Shown here in pieces: positions 61,021 to 64,000 of a stretch of DNA of 64,000 bases; position 1 is the first letter of the stretch; each line of letters opens with the position of its first letter. The notes under the pieces were generated by a model, which saw only the letters and a program-made list of their open reading frames with translations, did not search any database and was not told the DNA's origin. This stretch comes from Theropithecus gelada (lineage: Eukaryota; Chordata; Mammalia; Primates; Cercopithecidae). The stretch spans positions 33,356,276 to 33,420,275 of the forward strand of contig NC_037670.1 of NCBI RefSeq assembly GCF_003255815.1, read 5' to 3'. A program made the translations under genes and the position numbers.

Positions 61021-61244
61021 ATCTACTTGGCCAAATCTGCCAATTCATTGGATTCATTAGGCAAAAGTGTTTCCAAACTTTTCAGCGCTATGTAACAAGA
61101 GTCTCCTTCCCTCCAGCTTCCAGCACATTTTTGTCAATGTCCTTTAATCCATTACTGAAAGTCTCTTGGAGGGCCGTCAAACTTCTGCCGTTAGCCTCTT
61201 CACAGTTGCTATTGTAGCATTCCATTCACGTTTACCAAAACCTG

Positions 61245-62140
61245 TTCTGGTTATCTATTGCTGGGTAACAATAATTACACCAAAACAAGGGCCAAAAATA
61301 ATAACCATCATCTATTTTGTTTACAAATCTGGGAATTGACTGGACTCAGCTAGGCAATTCTCACTCAGGTCTGTCATGTGGTTTAAATCCAACAGTGGCT
61401 GGGGCTGACCTCATGTTGAAATCTTCTTCACACATGCCTAAAACCAGTACTGGGAAGAATCAAACAGCTGGGATAGAAGCATCTGGGCATCCTTCACGAG
61501 AAAGGACTCTTTCTCTCTTTCTCTTTCTCTCTTTTTCTCTTGCTCTCGCTTTTTCTTTCTCTCTCTCTCTCTGTGTGTGTGTGTTCAATAATCCCCAAAC
61601 CCATTTTCATGTTCAATACTCTGCTACAATAACTCACAGAATTCACCAGAGCTGTTATGTGCATAGTTATGGTATTTGACAGCAAAAAGATACAGATTAA
61701 AATCAACAATAGAAAAAGGCGGTTAGGGAAGAGTCTAGGAGGCACCAAGAGACAGCTTCTAGTTGCCCTCTCCCAGTGGAGTCATCGAGATAGCACGTAA
61801 TTTTTCCAGCAATGATGTCTGGCAATATTCACAAAGTATTGCCAACAAGGGAAGCTCACTCAAACTTTGGTGGCCAAGGTTTGGCCAAGTGTTTTCATTG
61901 AGGATTACACTGGCATGGCTGACCTCCCACATGGCTGACCTCAGCCCTTCGGCCCCTCCAGAGGTCAAGCTGATACCACAGCCCAAGGTCTGCTACCATT
62001 ATTCACATTATTACTAACTATCTGGCGTGGCCCAAAGTTTCAGGTAAACGAAAACACTCCAGGGGCTGAACAGGGGCCAAACCTTCTTTGAAATGTGAAG
62101 AGTTTGAAGAACTACCCCTGTGGGGTTAATTCTTTCCACA
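61245..62140. repeat. Probable old LTR or interspersed repeat, unclassified
   Basis: gttatctattgctgggtaac at 61251 is a common repeat-family start in mammals. 61610-62140 has an LTR-like look with phrases such as caatgatgtctggcaatatt. I cannot assign a family. Confidence 0.3.
61504..61582 (+). repeat. CT-rich microsatellite with (GT)n end
   Basis: Blocks of CTCTTT and TCTC are followed by tgtgtgtgtgtg. It is polypyrimidine on the + strand. Confidence 0.9.
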
Positions 62141-62944
62141 TTCTCTAAGAGTGGCCAGACTACAAATACGGTGGCTGAAGAGTCCCAGAACTAGAATCAC
62201 AAAAGAAACCACGGCAGCCTTGTGGCATCATCTAGCCAAGGCCTAGAAGTCAGACACGCAGCATAACTCTGCTTCATTCTATTCATCAAGCCATGACGAA
62301 GGCTGCCCACGTTCAGGGGACTGGTTCATAGACTCCACTTCATGATGGGAGAACTATCAAAGCATTTACGGATGGATTTTTTAAACCACCACAGATGGTG
62401 ACCAATACTCACCCACAAAGGAACAGAAAAAGTTCTTCCTGTCTCTCCTACTAATAAGAATTATTTTTCTTTTTGCCTCAACCCAAAGAGAAAGCACCTT
62501 CAAGTAAAAGGAAATAAACACAGAGAATTCTTTAATCAAGGCAAAAAATATAAAGTCTAGGCTCAAACATAAAAATTTCTCTTGGCCTTAGGGAGAAGCT
62601 TTTTTGAGCGACTTAGAGCTGTTGCCTGCTGTGAAGGAGGCGACCAGGGGACCCCAGAACCCCCCAGGAGGGCCTGAAGTCATGTTGGTTCCTTTCACCA
62701 GATTTGCCTGGAGGAATTTCATCTGTTCCTAAAACCTACTCATTGGACTCCCTTTCTTCTTTTTTTCTGTTTTTTTCCCTCCTACTTCAAACTCCGTATA
62801 TACAAGTTTGTATGAACACCCTTCTTAAATCCTCTTAAAGAAACAATATCTATGCAGCAAACCTGATAGATGTCTTCGAAAAATAGACCTCTTTCTACAT
62901 GGCACAGGCCATGACATTTATAACCTTGTTATTTTCTCTCATGA

Positions 62945-63241
62945 AAAAAAAATTTTTTTTAATTGAGACAGTGTCTCGCTCTGTTGCCCAGGCTGAAGTG
63001 CAGTGCCACGATCTTGGTTCACTGCAACCTCCGCCTCCTGGGTTCAAGAGATTCTCCTGCCTCAGCCTCTCATGTAGCTGGGACTACAGGCACATGCCAC
63101 CACGCCCAGCCAATTTTTGTATTTTCAGTAGAGATGGGATTTCACCGTGTGGGCCAGGCTGGTCTTGAACTCCTGACCTCAGGTGATCCGCCCACTTCAG
63201 CCACCCAAAGTGCTAGGATAGGCGTGAGCCACCACACCTGG
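62945..63241 (-). repeat. Alu (SINE), antisense, with target-site duplication
   Basis: T tail, then attgagacagtgtctcgctc, through to ccaccacacctggc. The duplication ttctctcatga (left) and ttcctctcatga (right) is imperfect. Confidence 0.95.
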
Positions 63242-63260
63242 CTTCCTCTCATGAGAAATT

Positions 63261-63263
<3 letters not shown>

Positions 63264-63302
<39 letters not shown>

Positions 63303-63380
63303 GAGCAGCGGCAAGATTTATTGTGAAGAGTGAAAGAACAAAGCTTCCACAACGTGGAAGGGGACCCGAGCGGGTTGCCC
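63264..63380 (-). mobile_element. Poly(A)-tailed ERV LTR-like 3' end
   Basis: On the - strand: ggcaacccgctcgggtcccc, then gtggaagctttgttctttca, an AATAAA signal, a further 15 bases (tcttgccgctgctcc) and a 38-base A tail. The text up to the tail resembles the R region of an ERV1 LTR of the HERV9/LTR12 kind, and the A tail at the natural cleavage distance points to reverse transcription of a polyadenylated RNA. There is no viral coding sequence in view. Confidence 0.6.
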
Positions 63381-64000
63381 GAAATCGATTTTTACCTAAT
63401 TCCATTCAACACTTTTTCATTTAGCCTGCCACATTAATAGCAGACTTTTAGAAATCAAATCTTCTTTTATAAATGAACCCAAAAGTCTCAGACAGCAGAA
63501 AAATTCTTGGCCTCAGAAAAAAAAAAAAAAAAAAAAAACATGGAATTGCCAATCCACTGAGCCTGTTGCCTAGCTCCAGCGTGGGTTCCAACCTCTTTCC
63601 ATAAGGGACAATTTCTGCAGGTGGTGTGTGATTCAAAGAATAAAAGCTCAACTGTTCGGAGAAACATCCTGCTCATTCACATCCAGCTCCTGACTGGAGA
63701 GCAGTAGCACAACTGTGCCAAGGAAAAACCAGTCTACAGAAATGCGTATCCAACTCACAAAGCCAGAACGTTCTGCATCATTAGGAATCCCTCGCAGATG
63801 TCTCTCTTGCAAAGCATTTCCAGACGCAGCCACCTAACAATGAAAGGCACAACAATCTTGGCCTGAAATCCTGCTGAAATCCAGACCATCATCTTGGAGA
63901 AGGGCATTAGCCGTGGTCATCATGGCTTAGAAACTCCTCCTAGGTAGTTACATCGCATTCCTGGAAACCTTGTCAAACTTTCATTCAAAGTGAACAGGTG
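63381..64000 (-). pseudogene. Retrocopy body of unknown origin, with a broken small frame
   Basis: If the LTR-like end is the 3' end of a retrocopied RNA, this is its body, and it runs off the window. On the - strand an ATG at 63923 opens 29 codons (MMTTANALLQDDGL...), stops at TAG (63836-63834), and stays open in the same frame for 60 more codons to a stop near 63654. Those codons include a hydrophobic run WFFLGTVVLLL. I do not recognise the protein. A T22 run on this strand lies at 63517-63538. It could equally be non-coding RNA. Confidence 0.35.

Larger units (their letters stand above)
40860..64000 (+). other. Region downstream of GRIK1, no gene recognised
   Basis: After the GRIK1 3' end I find no exon-like frame with family features on either strand. 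Repeats are listed separately. 41641-42180 has weak similarity to old LINE text. I recognise nothing in 42200-42850, 43200-45260, 45460-47830, 48000-49770, 49940-50490, 50670-52140, 55650-56980, 57880-59640 and 62250-62940. Confidence 0.7.

Noticed and set aside
1..64000. CRISPR arrays, operons, bacterial mobile elements, tRNA or rRNA genes
   Set aside because: None seen. Spaced repeats are Alu/MIR copies and microsatellites. tRNA-like text is limited to SINE-derived MIR cores.

Overview
The window is mammalian, and specifically primate, nuclear DNA. It carries the 3' end of one protein-coding gene, GRIK1 (kainate-type ionotropic glutamate receptor subunit GluK1/GluR5), on the + strand, followed by about 23 kb of repeat-rich DNA with no gene that I can support. 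Full-length and truncated Alu elements occur every few kilobases. Several (30486-30801, 42863-43186 and the fragment at 35673-35747) carry sequence variants that I associate with the Old World monkey AluY lineage, so a macaque, baboon or relative is more likely than human or another ape. This lineage call is inferred from recalled consensus features.

Layout: 1-367 is the end of an intron. Coding exons lie at 368-585 (end of the pore region, M3, start of S2), 15418-15643 (S2 ligand-binding lobe) and 21800-22050 (end of S2, M4, start of the cytoplasmic tail). Two alternative terminal exons follow. 23385-23534 encodes a 49-residue tail ending HTV, and 40386-40541 encodes a 51-residue tail ending ETVA. 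The three constitutive exons join in frame (218, 226 and 251 bp) at GT-AG sites, and both terminal exons are intact and in phase with 22050. The gene therefore looks functional. The choice of tail decides which trafficking and PDZ-binding signals the receptor carries.

The introns (14.8, 6.2 and 1.3 or 18.3 kb) and the downstream region hold Alu, MIR, L2, L1M, MER5-type hAT, Tigger-type and MaLR LTR fossils. They also hold several microsatellites: a roughly 400-bp polypurine tract grown from an Alu tail at 16650-17050, (CA)24 at 35601-35648, and a GAA/GGAGAA tract at 47840-47985. At the far right end, on the - strand, is a poly(A)-tailed retrocopy-like sequence that ends in what looks like an endogenous-retrovirus LTR polyadenylation region. 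It carries a small broken reading frame of unknown origin.

I found no undescribed biological system. The points most worth checking are the RBFOX-type motif at the acceptor of the first terminal exon, the alternative C-terminal tails, the Alu-born purine tract, and the retrocopy at the right edge.
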